NCBI GenBank assembly: GCA_002427745.1
Contig: DIYF01000010.1
Span: 105,516 to 169,515 of the forward strand
Length of the DNA: 64,000 nucleotides
Reading direction: 5' to 3'
Origin: Roseivirga sp. UBA6061
GTDB taxonomy: Bacteria; Bacteroidota; Bacteroidia; Cytophagales; Cyclobacteriaceae
In this document: positions 46,799-56,730 of the stretch, piece after piece
Layout: each line of letters opens with the position of its first letter
Position numbering within the stretch: the first letter of the stretch is position 1
Made by a program: the position numbers and the translations under genes
Notes under the pieces: model-generated
What the model was told of the DNA's origin: nothing
Seen by the model: the letters and a program-made list of their open reading frames with translations, nothing else
Database searches by the model: none

Positions 46799-48007
46799 AT
46801 GGCAGAGAAGAATATAGCAAATAGTAAAAGTAACCTGTGGGAAGTCATGGTCTACCTGTGTAGGCTGGGACTTGAAAGGCAGCTTATATCTGGAATTCAA
46901 CAGCCAGACTGGCAAAAGACAGATTGGGATGAATTTCTTGACTTTGCAAAAAGACACAGAGTCAGACCCTTGTTGAATTTGGGACTCAGCCTGGTTGAAA
47001 GTAAAGCGGATATTCCCGATAACGTCATTCAAAGCTTGAAGACATATCAAAGCGGGCGAGGACATCAGAATTTACTCCATGCGCGGGAACTCATTCAATT
47101 GATCAAAACCATGCGCACAAAAGGCATGGAGGTGATTCCCTATAAAGGGGTATTGTTGGCGGAGCTTGGCTATGGAGATCTTGGGTCGCGGGAAATGTCT
47201 GATATAGACTTTCTGATGAACCTGGAAGACTTTCCGACAGTGAGAGACCTTCTGATGGACAGGGGCTATGTGCCTACCAAACAAGTACCGGAAGACTTTG
47301 AGCCCATTTTCTTCAAGCAGAATTTTCAATATAATTTTGATCTGTATAAAGAGGAGGAAAGGCTCTTTCATGTTGAGCCGCACTGGAAAATAGGTCTGAA
47401 GCAGTGGCAGACTGATTTAAACTTTGATGATGTTAAACGCCTGACAGTGAGGAAAGACTTTTTTGGTACGGAAATCAACATGCTCACTCCGGAAGGACTC
47501 CTGATCACAACCTGTTTGCATCATGGTGGAGAAGACCGCTGGAGGTGGTTAAAATATGTTTGTGATGTAGCAGCAATACTTGTAAGATACAAGGGTGAAC
47601 TAAACTGGCAATTGATTCTGAAAGAGGCAGATAGGTTTAAGGTCACAAACCTGATCCTTCTTGGAATTGGTTTAGCTGTGGAAGTTTTTGAGATGTCTGT
47701 TCCAGAGAATATCAGGTGCCTTATCAATGGGCGTAAAGTACAGATTCATGTCAGGAAAGTCATCGATCAGGCCAAATCAGACAGTCGTTTTGCCAAGGTT
47801 AACAATTACCTTGAACATGCGAAATTCCATTATTCGTTGCGAAAAAGTCCTGTTACAAGGTTCAAGATATTGTATTACAACGTAGTGAGAATTTTCACTC
47901 CTACCATATACGATATCAACGATGAAAAAAGTGCCGGAAAGAAGTACTGGTGGTTATTTATTACCAAACCCTTTCGTATCTGGCGCATGCATGTAAAGAC
48001 CAAGTAG
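46799..48007 (+). CDS. Nucleotidyltransferase-family protein (PF14907-like)
   Basis: The 402-residue protein has the core motif KGVLLAELGYGDLGSREMSD with the catalytic acidic pair DIDF, plus a helical C-terminal half. This matches the uncharacterised PF14907 nucleotidyltransferases found near polysaccharide and some RiPP loci. The role here is unknown. It starts 33 bp after hutF but is functionally unlinked to it. Confidence 0.8.
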   Translation: MAEKNIANSKSNLWEVMVYLCRLGLERQLISGIQQPDWQKTDWDEFLDFAKRHRVRPLLNLGLSLVESKADIPDNVIQSLKTYQSGRGHQNLLHARELIQLIKTMRTKGMEVIPYKGVLLAELGYGDLGSREMSDIDFLMNLEDFPTVRDLLMDRGYVPTKQVPEDFEPIFFKQNFQYNFDLYKEEERLFHVEPHWKIGLKQWQTDLNFDDVKRLTVRKDFFGTEINMLTPEGLLITTCLHHGGEDRWRWLKYVCDVAAILVRYKGELNWQLILKEADRFKVTNLILLGIGLAVEVFEMSVPENIRCLINGRKVQIHVRKVIDQAKSDSRFAKVNNYLEHAKFHYSLRKSPVTRFKILYYNVVRIFTPTIYDINDEKSAGKKYWWLFITKPFRIWRMHVKTK

Positions 48008-48245
48008 GCCGTTAATTCCCTGATAGCTGACGCAATTCGCCTTACTCCAAATCTGCACAGACCTGTGCACACATCTGCACTACCATACTTAAACTCTGCT
48101 TCGAAAGTGTGTCTGCCTGGATGCCAGTATCTATGAAAATGGCAGTGAAGGGAGTAGGGTAAGTCAAATTTGAAACGTATAAGACAGTGAAATCGGTAAA
48201 ATGCCTGTAAAGACTAATAATTTTTCAGGAATTTTTTGACCTGTG
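48008..48245. other. Non-coding stretch with a palindrome
   Basis: No ORF stands out. TGCACAG-AC-CTGTGCA at 48054-48069 is a perfect palindrome with a 2-base centre, and TCTGCAC recurs at 48074-48080. It could be an operator. Confidence 0.4.
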
Positions 48246-48276
48246 CTTGTTTAATGCAATCGATTGCATATTTTTG
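48246..48276 (+). promoter_or_regulatory. Promoter with a perfect palindrome in the spacer
   Basis: CTTG (48246-48249, one mismatch to TTTG) and TATTTTTG (48269-48276, exact TAnnTTTG) are 19 bp apart. The spacer holds ATGCAATCGATTGCAT (48254-48269), a perfect 16-bp palindrome that also touches the -7 box. A protein bound there would block the promoter. Confidence 0.7.
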
Positions 48277-48339
48277 CATTAGACATTTACGATGTCCGCT
48301 TAATACAGAATTTTGATTGTTTTTAAGTAAAGTAAACTA

Positions 48340-48501
48340 ATGGAGGAATTAAGAACTAGTCAATCGATGAAGTCCGCTTCATCAAATGAGGTTAAAACAA
48401 GTTCAATTGGCTACACTAATTCAAAAAGGTCTCAGGAGATCAATCACCAGCGCGTTTCAGTGAGAGAGATTATCGAAGACCATTACCGTAGAGGTAAATA
48501 A
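48340..48501 (+). CDS. 53-residue unrecognised small protein
   Basis: The ATG at 48340 opens 53 codons to TAA (48499-48501). The N-terminal 30 residues are Ser/Thr/Lys-rich (RTSQSMKSASSNEVKTSS), and the C-terminal part is charged (RVSVREIIEDHYRRGK). No family is recognised. It has its own promoter (48246-48276) and terminator (48505-48530), which argues that it is a real gene. No leader-core features of a known RiPP and no toxin-antitoxin partner are seen. Confidence 0.6.
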   Translation: MEELRTSQSMKSASSNEVKTSSIGYTNSKRSQEINHQRVSVREIIEDHYRRGK

Positions 48502-48504
48502 GTT

Positions 48505-48530
48505 AAGCCGGCCCTAAAGCCGGCTTTTCT
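48505..48530 (+). terminator. Rho-independent terminator of the 53-residue unit
   Basis: AAGCCGGC (48505-48512) pairs with GCCGGCTT (48519-48526) and is followed by TT and a T-rich run. It lies 3 bp after the ORF stop. Confidence 0.85.
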
Positions 48531-48553
48531 ATTTTGTGTACAACCGTTTTATC

Positions 48554-49591
48554 TTATTTTTTCGCTGCAACGATACGCTGTAGTATCTGGCGATATGTGC
48601 TCCAGCGGGTAGTGCCGTCATCCGGATTCGTTTTGTGAGCCACCACCATGCGCAAGGCAGGAATTACTGTGATATACTGCCCGTAGGCACCTCTTGCCGT
48701 ATAAGCTCCTTCAAAGGCACCTGTTGCTTTAGGGCCATCCCAGATCCACCACATATATGAGTATCCAAACTCTCCCTGTCTCATGGGAGCGGGGTTCATT
48801 TTTTCTATTGGTGTTACCACCGATGTGGTTTTTTCTATCCAGGCCTCCGGAATAATTTGCTTTTCATTCCATTTACCTTTCTCAAGCATTAATTGCCCCA
48901 GTCTGGCCATGTCTCGTGTAGAATACCACATGTGATAGGCCGGGAATTTCGATTTTCTCAGGTTACCGAGTTTTCTCTGTCGGTTGCGCCTGAAATCCTG
49001 CATGCCTATCGGGTCGGCCAGGTCTCGTTCCACTGCATCAAATATGTCTACTCCCGTTTCCTGCTCAAAAATGCCTCCCGCTGCATTGAAGTCCCAGTTA
49101 CTGTAGAGGAAATACTCCCCGGGTTTCTGCGACTCTCTGGCGGGGGCATCGGCCAGGTTGTCACCAGAGTTGGAGGCCGGATGATAAATACCCGAACTCG
49201 AGTTGATAATATGGTCTATCGTAGCTGTTTTTTCCAGGTCTGATAAGCCCTGTCGGTCATCTATACCCAGGTCGGCCAGTGTTTTACTGAGATCGATTTT
49301 CCCCCGCTCGATATAGATGCCATATAGCATGGAAAGTACACTCTTGCGGCAAGAGGCCAGGTAAGAAAGCTGAATAATGTCTCCATAGCTGTGAATCATC
49401 TTGCCATTTACAATCACTACCAGACCTGTGGTAGCCGCATTTTCTGAAATGTATTCATTCAGGTCACCCAGTGCCTTTGAGTCAAAACCCTGATTTTCAG
49501 GTGTTGAAGCTGGCCATTCCTTTCCAATGGTCTGAGTCTGAAGAGAATTGGCAAAAATGCATACTGAGATGAGTATGAGGAGATGTTTCAT
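48554..49591 (-). CDS. Serine hydrolase (beta-lactamase class C-like)
   Basis: The 345-residue protein, counted from the ATG at 49591, has a signal peptide (residues 1-20) and the penicilloyl-serine-transferase motifs: SCRK (Ser80, Lys83) and YSN (163-165). The C-terminal block includes YMWWIWDG and AYGQYITVIP. The frame is open to 49633, but the signal peptide favours the shorter start. Family members hydrolyse esters, peptides or beta-lactams in the periplasm; the substrate is unknown. Confidence 0.85.
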   Translation of the reverse strand: MKHLLILISVCIFANSLQTQTIGKEWPASTPENQGFDSKALGDLNEYISENAATTGLVVIVNGKMIHSYGDIIQLSYLASCRKSVLSMLYGIYIERGKIDLSKTLADLGIDDRQGLSDLEKTATIDHIINSSSGIYHPASNSGDNLADAPARESQKPGEYFLYSNWDFNAAGGIFEQETGVDIFDAVERDLADPIGMQDFRRNRQRKLGNLRKSKFPAYHMWYSTRDMARLGQLMLEKGKWNEKQIIPEAWIEKTTSVVTPIEKMNPAPMRQGEFGYSYMWWIWDGPKATGAFEGAYTARGAYGQYITVIPALRMVVAHKTNPDDGTTRWSTYRQILQRIVAAKK

Positions 49592-49767
49592 GCCGGGAAT
49601 GTGGTTTTTGTTGAAGTTAAGAAAATAGATCATGTCCTCAGCGGACAGCAGGCATGATACAGCTCATGCTCTGTCCGGTAAAGTTGTCACTGTTTTCTTA
49701 ACGAGAGAGGATCTGTTTTGTGACCTGTTTCAAAGTTTGAGACAGGTACATTAATCGGGCAACTAAT

Positions 49768-52700
49768 CTATTTACTTACCATTACCTTGTTTCGGATAAT
49801 TTTTTGTCCATTACGGACCTGCACAATATACATACCATTCGTCCAGGATGAGACATCCAATTTTAGTATCTGCTGGCTGTAGCCCTGTCTTCTGAACATT
49901 GGGTTACCTGCCATATCATACAGATCAATATCTACATCTTTTGCACTCAGTTCGGACAGATCAATGATCAATATGCTGCCCGCTGGGTTCGGGTACAGAT
50001 TCAACTTTTCAGTCTCTCGTGACTCATTCAGGTGATTAAAAACTTCAGAGGTGGAATTTTGAGGTAAACCCAGGGCCAGTTGATTTGAAAGTTTATTGCC
50101 ATTACCTGCTATATCCTGAGCGGCATCGGTATTGACATGCACATCCGTTATACCTCCGGTGGAACTTATGAAAAAGGAATAGCTGACAGCATTAATCTGT
50201 TCCAGATTGCTCGCTATACCGTTTGTAACGGTAATCTCTTCAAGGCTAAGCCCGCTTACTGTTTCATCAAATAAGGCAGTGATCGTATATCCGTCAGGTG
50301 AGCTGTTCTCAACACTAAGCACAACACCCGGAGAGGTAAAATCGGGAGTCAGCACAAAGATATCGCTGGCGACACTGCGGTTACCCGCTGCATCTACTGC
50401 CTCAGCTGTCAGGTTTGTTACAATCTGCAGCAAGGTTATATCTGTGATGTCAAGCAACCAATCGCCATTGACATCTGCCTGTGTATTCCTCAACGGACCG
50501 AACTGACTGGAAATTTCTACAGCCGCACCAGGCTCTGCCCTACCACTGATAGTAATATTCTTATCATTGGTGACCCCATCACTATTACTGTCCCCTGTAT
50601 CCTCGGTAATACCTGTAATCACTGGTTTGGCAGGGGCTGTAAAGTCAGGTGTCAGTGTAAAAATATCGCTTGTCTCACTAAGGTTACCGGCCATATCTAT
50701 GGCAACTGCCGACAGGTTGACACTTATTTCCACCAGTGTGATATCGGTAATATCCAGCAGCCAGTCTCCGCTGGCATCTGCCTGGGTACTTCTGACAGGA
50801 CCAAACTGACTTGAGACCTCTACTGTTGCATGGGGTTCGGCTGTACCGCTGACCATGATGTTTTGGTCGTTCGTGATGCCATCAGTATTACTTCTTCCTG
50901 TGTCATCGGTTATACTGGTAATCACAGGTTTAGCAGGGGCTGTAAAGTCAGGTGTCAGCACGAAAACATCGCTCGTTTCACTACGGTTGCCGGCCAGGTC
51001 CACAGCTTCTGCTGTGAGATTTGTAATAAGCTCAAAGAGGGTAATGTCGGTAATATCCAGCAGCCAGTCTCCGTTGGCATCGGCCTGGGTACTTCTGACA
51101 GGGCCAAACTGACTTGAAACCTCTACCGTTGTATAGGGTTCGGCTGTACCGCTGACCATGATGTTCTTGTCGTTGGTGATACCATCACTACTGCTGGCCC
51201 CGGTATCATCACTAATGCCTGTAATCACAGGTTTAGCAGGGGCTGTAAAGTCAGGTGTCAGCACAAAAGTATCACTCGTTTCACTGCGGTTGCCGGCAAG
51301 GTCTACAGCTTCTGCTGTGAGATTTGTTGTAAGCTCAAAGAGGGTAATGTCGGTAATATCCAGCAGCCAGTCTCCATTGGCATCGGCCTGGGTATTTCTG
51401 ACAGGACCAAACTGACTTGAGACCTCAATCGTTGTATGGGGTTCTGCAGTGCCTCTGACTATGATGTTCTTATCGTTAGTGATCCCATCACTGCTACTGG
51501 CACCCGTATCATCACTAATGCCTGTTATGGCTGGTTTGGCAGGGGCCGTAAAGTCAGGTGTCAGCACGAAAATATCACTCATTTCACTACGGTTGCCGGC
51601 CTGGTCTACAGCTTCTGCCGTGAGATTTGTTGTAAGCTCAGATAGGGTGATGTCGGTAATATCCAGCAGCCAGTCTCCACTGGCATCTACCTGGGTACTT
51701 CTGAGAGGGCCAAACTGACTTGAAACCTCTACTGTTGCATGGGGTTCGGCTATACCATTAATGATGATATTCTTGTCATTAGTGATGCCATCATTACTAC
51801 TGGTCCCTGTATCATCACTGATGCCCACGATGACCGGCTTTTCAGGAGGAAGTTGATCTATGATATAGCCCTGCTGAGTCTGGACTGTTCCCTCAAAAGC
51901 ATTACCGGCCAAATCCGTAATGCCATGTTCTTCTCCGAAGTTCAGGTCAAGCAAGCCCTCTGCGGTAATGTTGTTCACCATTACTGTTCGTAGAAAAACT
52001 ATAGAGAAAAACGATTCCGAATAAGTAAAGCCCGCTCCGTTGGCTGCTGCACCTGATATCGAAAAGTCTGTTTCATCTACATTTTCTACTGTTTCATCGA
52101 ACACTACAAGAAACTCCGCATTGGAGCCATTATGAAGCTCATTTATGGGGGTGTGCCGAAGAATGGAGGCAACAGGCGGAGTAAGGTCAATATTAACTCC
52201 TAATGGGAAGGATCTTTCACTGACATTACCCGCGGCATCCGTAGCGGTGACAGACACCTGAATATTACCTTCTGCCTGGGGATCAGTGATAATGAACCAG
52301 TTACCGGATGCATCTGCTGATGTGACCCCGAGCTGTCCGTAAGAACCATCTACTGTGATAGTTGAAAGAGGTTCTGCTGTTCCTGTTAGCTTAAGTACGG
52401 TTTGGTTCGTAATCCCATCTGTGTCTGAAACCCCGGAATTTGTACTTGGGTCCAGTTTAGGGCGAGAAGGCCAGGCTGGAGGTAGCTGATCTATCATGGT
52501 AATGGTGTTATTACTCTGAGAAGACAGAGCCGCATCACCCTCGACACTAAATAAAGAAGAGCCATCAGCTGGATTTACTGTAAGAGTTTCTGTACCATCA
52601 GGCGTGTTGGTAGTATTAAAAAAGATACGTACTGTGGTTTCCCCTCCAACTAGAGCAGAAGCTGAGGCCTCAACTGTATTATCATTCTTTTTTACACTCG

Positions 52701-55700
52701 TGACAGTGGGATTGGTCGCAGACCCACCGGTAACAGACAGGATGAAATCGCTCACCTCTAAAGCACCGCTCCCACCATGGGTATTGTAAACCCCTTGGCT
52801 AAAGGTTACATCCAAATAACTATTATCGGGAGCCAGAGAAACCGAAGCAACAGTGGGCGCATTATTGGTGGCATCACCGGAAGTATTCCGATAGATTCGT
52901 GAAGCGCTGGTCACTTGATTCCAAACTGCTCCTGAAAGCATAATCTCAAGATCCAGGTCCTGATCCAGATCACCCAGCGCAATGGCTCCATCAAAAATAC
53001 CATGAAGGGCACCCACACTTTCCCTGATAAAGTTGCCATTGCCGTTATTGTAGTACACAAAGGTTCGTGGTTCTCCTGAAGCACCATACTTCCCTGATTC
53101 TACGATATCCAGATCACCGTCCAGGTCAATATCCCCAAACTCCGCTGTAGATTGGGATGGTCCCTCCTCGCTTTGAGTTTCAGTATAGTTTCCGGTGCCA
53201 TCATTGATATAAATCAGGAATTGCCCGCCACCTGCCAGGTAAATATCCAAATCATCATCTCCATCGACATCAAATAGCAAGACCTTACCATCCGCCAGAG
53301 CATCCAGTCCGTGGTCTGTGACTTCCGTGAAGTTGCCAGCACCATCATTGGTAAATAGTAATGTTTGGTTAGTATTCGTTGCATCTACCCCCTGAATGAG
53401 AAGGTCTGCATCATCATCTCCATCTATATCCCCGACCGCTACGCTTACCGCTTTCAGCCCTGTCAAACCAGCTGCGTGTAAGGTCAAGGTGCCTGAACCA
53501 TTGTTTAAATAGAGCTCTGCGATGAGGTCATCAGCACCGTCATTGCCAATCACCAGTAAATCCGGATGATCATCTCCGTTGGCATCCAGTGCCACGGATG
53601 CCCCTTGAACGCCTGATAAGTTGTTGGACAGGTCCTGAGAAAAGCCACCTGCACCGTCTCCCAGGTAAAGCTTTGTATATACTTCATCACTCTGATTGAG
53701 CCCTGACAGGACGACATCTTCATGAGTGTCGCCATTGAAATCGGCTAAAGCGATGCTCGCATATTCCAGCCCTTCAAATGGTTGTCCGGAAGTCAGGGCG
53801 AACTCACCTGTACCATCATTGAGGTACAGTTCAGTGGTACTCTCCGTGCCCTGATACCAGGCACCACTAACGAGTAAATCAGCATGCCCATCTTCATTGG
53901 CATCCAGCAACTGAATGTCTCCATTCCTGAATTGGGGGAACATGTTGAACTGGGCGTGCTCAAATGCATTCGCCTGGTTATTGATGTACATCCGAGTGAT
54001 AAATTCATCGGAAGAGACAGACGGATTAAGAACATCTGTGGTTCCGTTATTCACAAAATCAGGAAACCCATCGCTATTCAGGTCACCGATGGTTACCCAA
54101 CCCACATTACTGATTTCATAAGTTTGATGGCTTCCGTAATTGCCTGTTCCGTCATTCCAGAAAACAGCCAATTCTTCAAATGCTTTGGTAAAAACTACTT
54201 CTGCTGCTCCATCATTGTTAAGATCCGTAAAATGTAAGGTATACGCATACTGGGAATTGAGATCATCAAAATCATTGGAAGTATCTAATGAATAATTTCC
54301 AGACTGGTCATTGAGGTAGAGCAAAGTCTGGTCGGAGTCCAGAATGAACAGGTCAGGGTAACCGTCTCCATTCGCTTCTCCAAACGCAATGGCGTGATTG
54401 GTATTGACCGTTCTGAAGTCGCTCATCACCTCAGTAAATACACCACTTTCATAGCGATAGATCACATTCTTAAACCCACTTTCAAAGATTTCCACAAGCA
54501 CATCAACGCCTCCGTTATAAGGTATTGAAACTGCCACATCGAGCACAAATGCCTCAGTAAAACCGGTTAATGCAGCCTCAGAAAAACCTCCTGAGCCATC
54601 ATTCAAATATAATTTGCCCCTGACCGCTGAAATAAGGAAAATGTCAGGGTGGCCGTCTCCGTTAAAGTCTTCTATTTGGATGACACCGCCTCTGGTACTT
54701 GGCAATACAATCTCACTTTGGTAATGCACTTGTCCCTTAGCATCACCAAAATAGACTTTGGTAGGACCTAAATCTCTAATAGAATTGCCGGCTCTCTCTC
54801 CTCCGATAACAATATCATTGACCCCATCCTGATTGAAATCAGCCACCTGAATAATGGGTCGGGATACCGAGCTTGACACACCAAAATCCTGTGTCAAATC
54901 CACCCGTTGGAAATGATTCTTGCCATCATTGATATAGGCTATGTACTGATACCTGCCAGCAGGTCCGACAGCAAAAAAAAGGAAGTCATTATCGCCATCG
55001 CCATCCATATCATAGATGAGATTCTCTCCTTGAGTGCCTTTGGGCAGGTCCAGGCCGATTATCGGAGAAGTAGAGGGCTGGATAAGTTCATAAGTCACAT
55101 CATCAAGTCTCGATGTGCCAGAGTTGGTTCCGTCACACTCGTCAGACAAGTATTGATCTGCCCCCACATCAACCCCATTGGATTGGCTTCTTTCATCCCC
55201 ATCGATGTCATTTACTATATCAGGAATAGCCATCCCGAAACGGTAGCTCGTAGCATCCGTGATATGATAATCATCGTCTCCTGCAAATACGGGGGCAAAG
55301 GCCTGAGCGTTTTGACTATAGAGTGCCTGATATGTCTGCCAGTCATTTAAAGAAGTGGCATTGTAGGCTAGTCCGTTGGTTTTTCCAATATCGGCCCCCA
55401 ACCTGTAGGTGGCAAAGGCATAGGGCGAATTTTCTGAATAGAGATTATGGTCGATGGTGATATTCGAGGCAGTTACATCCGTGATGATTACCTCTGCAGC
55501 GGCTGTATTTTCTACGGAGAAAATATTGTTGAGCACCACCAGGCTATCTCCCGAAAGACCAAAGACCCGTAATGCCGGCTCTGTGCCATCCGCATATAGC
55601 GTGTTATGTGCTATTCGCAGGTTGGATGAGGTGATACAAGCGATAGGAGCATTATTCGATGTGGCGATATTATTAATGACATCCAACTGGTTGCCCTGCT

Positions 55701-56730
55701 GAATATATAATCCTCTGTTAGAGGTCCTGTACACTTCATTGGTCTCTATTTTAGAATTAACAGAGCCACCTAAATAGATGCCAAAGGAACCTTCTTCAAC
55801 CACGTTGCTCTTAATCAAGGCATCATCCTGACCTTGTATATACATGCCGTATATGGCATCATCCGAGCCGGCAGTTTTCGTTTCCACATAATTATCTTCA
55901 ATGGTCAGGTCGGTAGAATAACTGGAAGTAAGAATGTCTGAAGAATAGCCAAACAGGTAAACGGCTGCGGCAGCTCTATCTGTGGGGAAAGGTCCCTTAA
56001 AGGAGTTCCCTTCAATCGTTAAACCATCGGCAGGGGTGTTTCTGGTGCGGAAATGCGAAATGTGGGTTTGTGCCTGGCTGAAATTACTATTAGAGATAGA
56101 TACACCCTGAAAGTCGTCCAGGTTGATCAACAGACCAGCCCCTGCCAAATCACTTCTGGAAACGGAGATGTTCTGAACAGTGACCAGTGAAACCGCAGAG
56201 GCTATGAATTCTTCGTAGCCCTCACTGGTGATAAATTTGTCATTGGTAAGGGTCAGGTCTTTCAAGGTGATGTCAGAAGCACCGGTCACATTGATCCCTT
56301 TAGTTTCATTCAAATCAAAATCCACTTTGGTTGCGGATATATCATCCATTTCCAAAGTGAAATTCTGCAACACCACATGGTTGGTGTTTGCCAGGGATAT
56401 GCCGGATTTATCAGTAATGATGCTATCCAGTGGATGGATAATGGTTAATTCCTGGTTTACCCCGGAAAGGGTAATGGTATAATCACCATTATTCAAAGAG
56501 CTTAGGTCTATGGTTTCATGATAAGTCCCCATGGCAACTTGGTATATAATATTACCTGTTATGGTGCCTGCCCTGAGGTCGGCCAATGCTGCCGAAATAG
56601 TTGAGTAATCTTCTGTACCATCAGCAGTGCCAATGGTATAGGTGCCGCTTAGGGTTTGTCCCGAAAGCGGTTGGTGCCTGAATGTTAAAAATGATAATCC
56701 AAGAAAGATGAGTAGTATAGATTTTGACAT
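49768..56730 (-). CDS. Giant secreted FG-GAP/Ig-repeat protein with type IX sorting domain
   Basis: This 2320-residue protein has a signal peptide (residues 1-25), a parallel beta-helix region (about 30-530, many N-x-I turns), and a long FG-GAP/VCBS series (about 550-1290, with repeated DVDGDDDLD-type calcium loops). A SbsA-like Ig domain follows (1290-1395), then Ig-like modules (1410-1620), five 101-residue repeats (1625-2130), another Ig-like module and a C-terminal type IX sorting domain (about 2243-2320, NLYPNPAG start and KVMVSK end). It is exported by the Por system and likely anchored to the cell surface or released. A role in adhesion or surface display fits, but no ligand is known. 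Confidence 0.85.
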   Translation of the reverse strand: MSKSILLIFLGLSFLTFRHQPLSGQTLSGTYTIGTADGTEDYSTISAALADLRAGTITGNIIYQVAMGTYHETIDLSSLNNGDYTITLSGVNQELTIIHPLDSIITDKSGISLANTNHVVLQNFTLEMDDISATKVDFDLNETKGINVTGASDITLKDLTLTNDKFITSEGYEEFIASAVSLVTVQNISVSRSDLAGAGLLINLDDFQGVSISNSNFSQAQTHISHFRTRNTPADGLTIEGNSFKGPFPTDRAAAAVYLFGYSSDILTSSYSTDLTIEDNYVETKTAGSDDAIYGMYIQGQDDALIKSNVVEEGSFGIYLGGSVNSKIETNEVYRTSNRGLYIQQGNQLDVINNIATSNNAPIACITSSNLRIAHNTLYADGTEPALRVFGLSGDSLVVLNNIFSVENTAAAEVIITDVTASNITIDHNLYSENSPYAFATYRLGADIGKTNGLAYNATSLNDWQTYQALYSQNAQAFAPVFAGDDDYHITDATSYRFGMAIPDIVNDIDGDERSQSNGVDVGADQYLSDECDGTNSGTSRLDDVTYELIQPSTSPIIGLDLPKGTQGENLIYDMDGDGDNDFLFFAVGPAGRYQYIAYINDGKNHFQRVDLTQDFGVSSSVSRPIIQVADFNQDGVNDIVIGGERAGNSIRDLGPTKVYFGDAKGQVHYQSEIVLPSTRGGVIQIEDFNGDGHPDIFLISAVRGKLYLNDGSGGFSEAALTGFTEAFVLDVAVSIPYNGGVDVLVEIFESGFKNVIYRYESGVFTEVMSDFRTVNTNHAIAFGEANGDGYPDLFILDSDQTLLYLNDQSGNYSLDTSNDFDDLNSQYAYTLHFTDLNNDGAAEVVFTKAFEELAVFWNDGTGNYGSHQTYEISNVGWVTIGDLNSDGFPDFVNNGTTDVLNPSVSSDEFITRMYINNQANAFEHAQFNMFPQFRNGDIQLLDANEDGHADLLVSGAWYQGTESTTELYLNDGTGEFALTSGQPFEGLEYASIALADFNGDTHEDVVLSGLNQSDEVYTKLYLGDGAGGFSQDLSNNLSGVQGASVALDANGDDHPDLLVIGNDGADDLIAELYLNNGSGTLTLHAAGLTGLKAVSVAVGDIDGDDDADLLIQGVDATNTNQTLLFTNDGAGNFTEVTDHGLDALADGKVLLFDVDGDDDLDIYLAGGGQFLIYINDGTGNYTETQSEEGPSQSTAEFGDIDLDGDLDIVESGKYGASGEPRTFVYYNNGNGNFIRESVGALHGIFDGAIALGDLDQDLDLEIMLSGAVWNQVTSASRIYRNTSGDATNNAPTVASVSLAPDNSYLDVTFSQGVYNTHGGSGALEVSDFILSVTGGSATNPTVTSVKKNDNTVEASASALVGGETTVRIFFNTTNTPDGTETLTVNPADGSSLFSVEGDAALSSQSNNTITMIDQLPPAWPSRPKLDPSTNSGVSDTDGITNQTVLKLTGTAEPLSTITVDGSYGQLGVTSADASGNWFIITDPQAEGNIQVSVTATDAAGNVSERSFPLGVNIDLTPPVASILRHTPINELHNGSNAEFLVVFDETVENVDETDFSISGAAANGAGFTYSESFFSIVFLRTVMVNNITAEGLLDLNFGEEHGITDLAGNAFEGTVQTQQGYIIDQLPPEKPVIVGISDDTGTSSNDGITNDKNIIINGIAEPHATVEVSSQFGPLRSTQVDASGDWLLDITDITLSELTTNLTAEAVDQAGNRSEMSDIFVLTPDFTAPAKPAITGISDDTGASSSDGITNDKNIIVRGTAEPHTTIEVSSQFGPVRNTQADANGDWLLDITDITLFELTTNLTAEAVDLAGNRSETSDTFVLTPDFTAPAKPVITGISDDTGASSSDGITNDKNIMVSGTAEPYTTVEVSSQFGPVRSTQADANGDWLLDITDITLFELITNLTAEAVDLAGNRSETSDVFVLTPDFTAPAKPVITSITDDTGRSNTDGITNDQNIMVSGTAEPHATVEVSSQFGPVRSTQADASGDWLLDITDITLVEISVNLSAVAIDMAGNLSETSDIFTLTPDFTAPAKPVITGITEDTGDSNSDGVTNDKNITISGRAEPGAAVEISSQFGPLRNTQADVNGDWLLDITDITLLQIVTNLTAEAVDAAGNRSVASDIFVLTPDFTSPGVVLSVENSSPDGYTITALFDETVSGLSLEEITVTNGIASNLEQINAVSYSFFISSTGGITDVHVNTDAAQDIAGNGNKLSNQLALGLPQNSTSEVFNHLNESRETEKLNLYPNPAGSILIIDLSELSAKDVDIDLYDMAGNPMFRRQGYSQQILKLDVSSWTNGMYIVQVRNGQKIIRNKVMVSK
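50341..51855 (-). repeat. Five tandem 303-bp repeats inside the giant protein gene
   Basis: The units run 51553-51855, 51250-51552, 50947-51249, 50644-50946 and 50341-50643 in protein order. Each encodes 101 residues starting with FTAPAKP (PPEKP in the first) and containing GDWLLDITDITL and EAVDxAGNRS. Units 2 and 3 are nearly the same in protein and DNA, which suggests recent duplication. Confidence 0.9.

Noticed and set aside
50207..51993. Series of plus-strand frames across the tandem repeats
   Set aside because: They recur every 303 bp because the repeat itself recurs, on the strand opposite a real gene.
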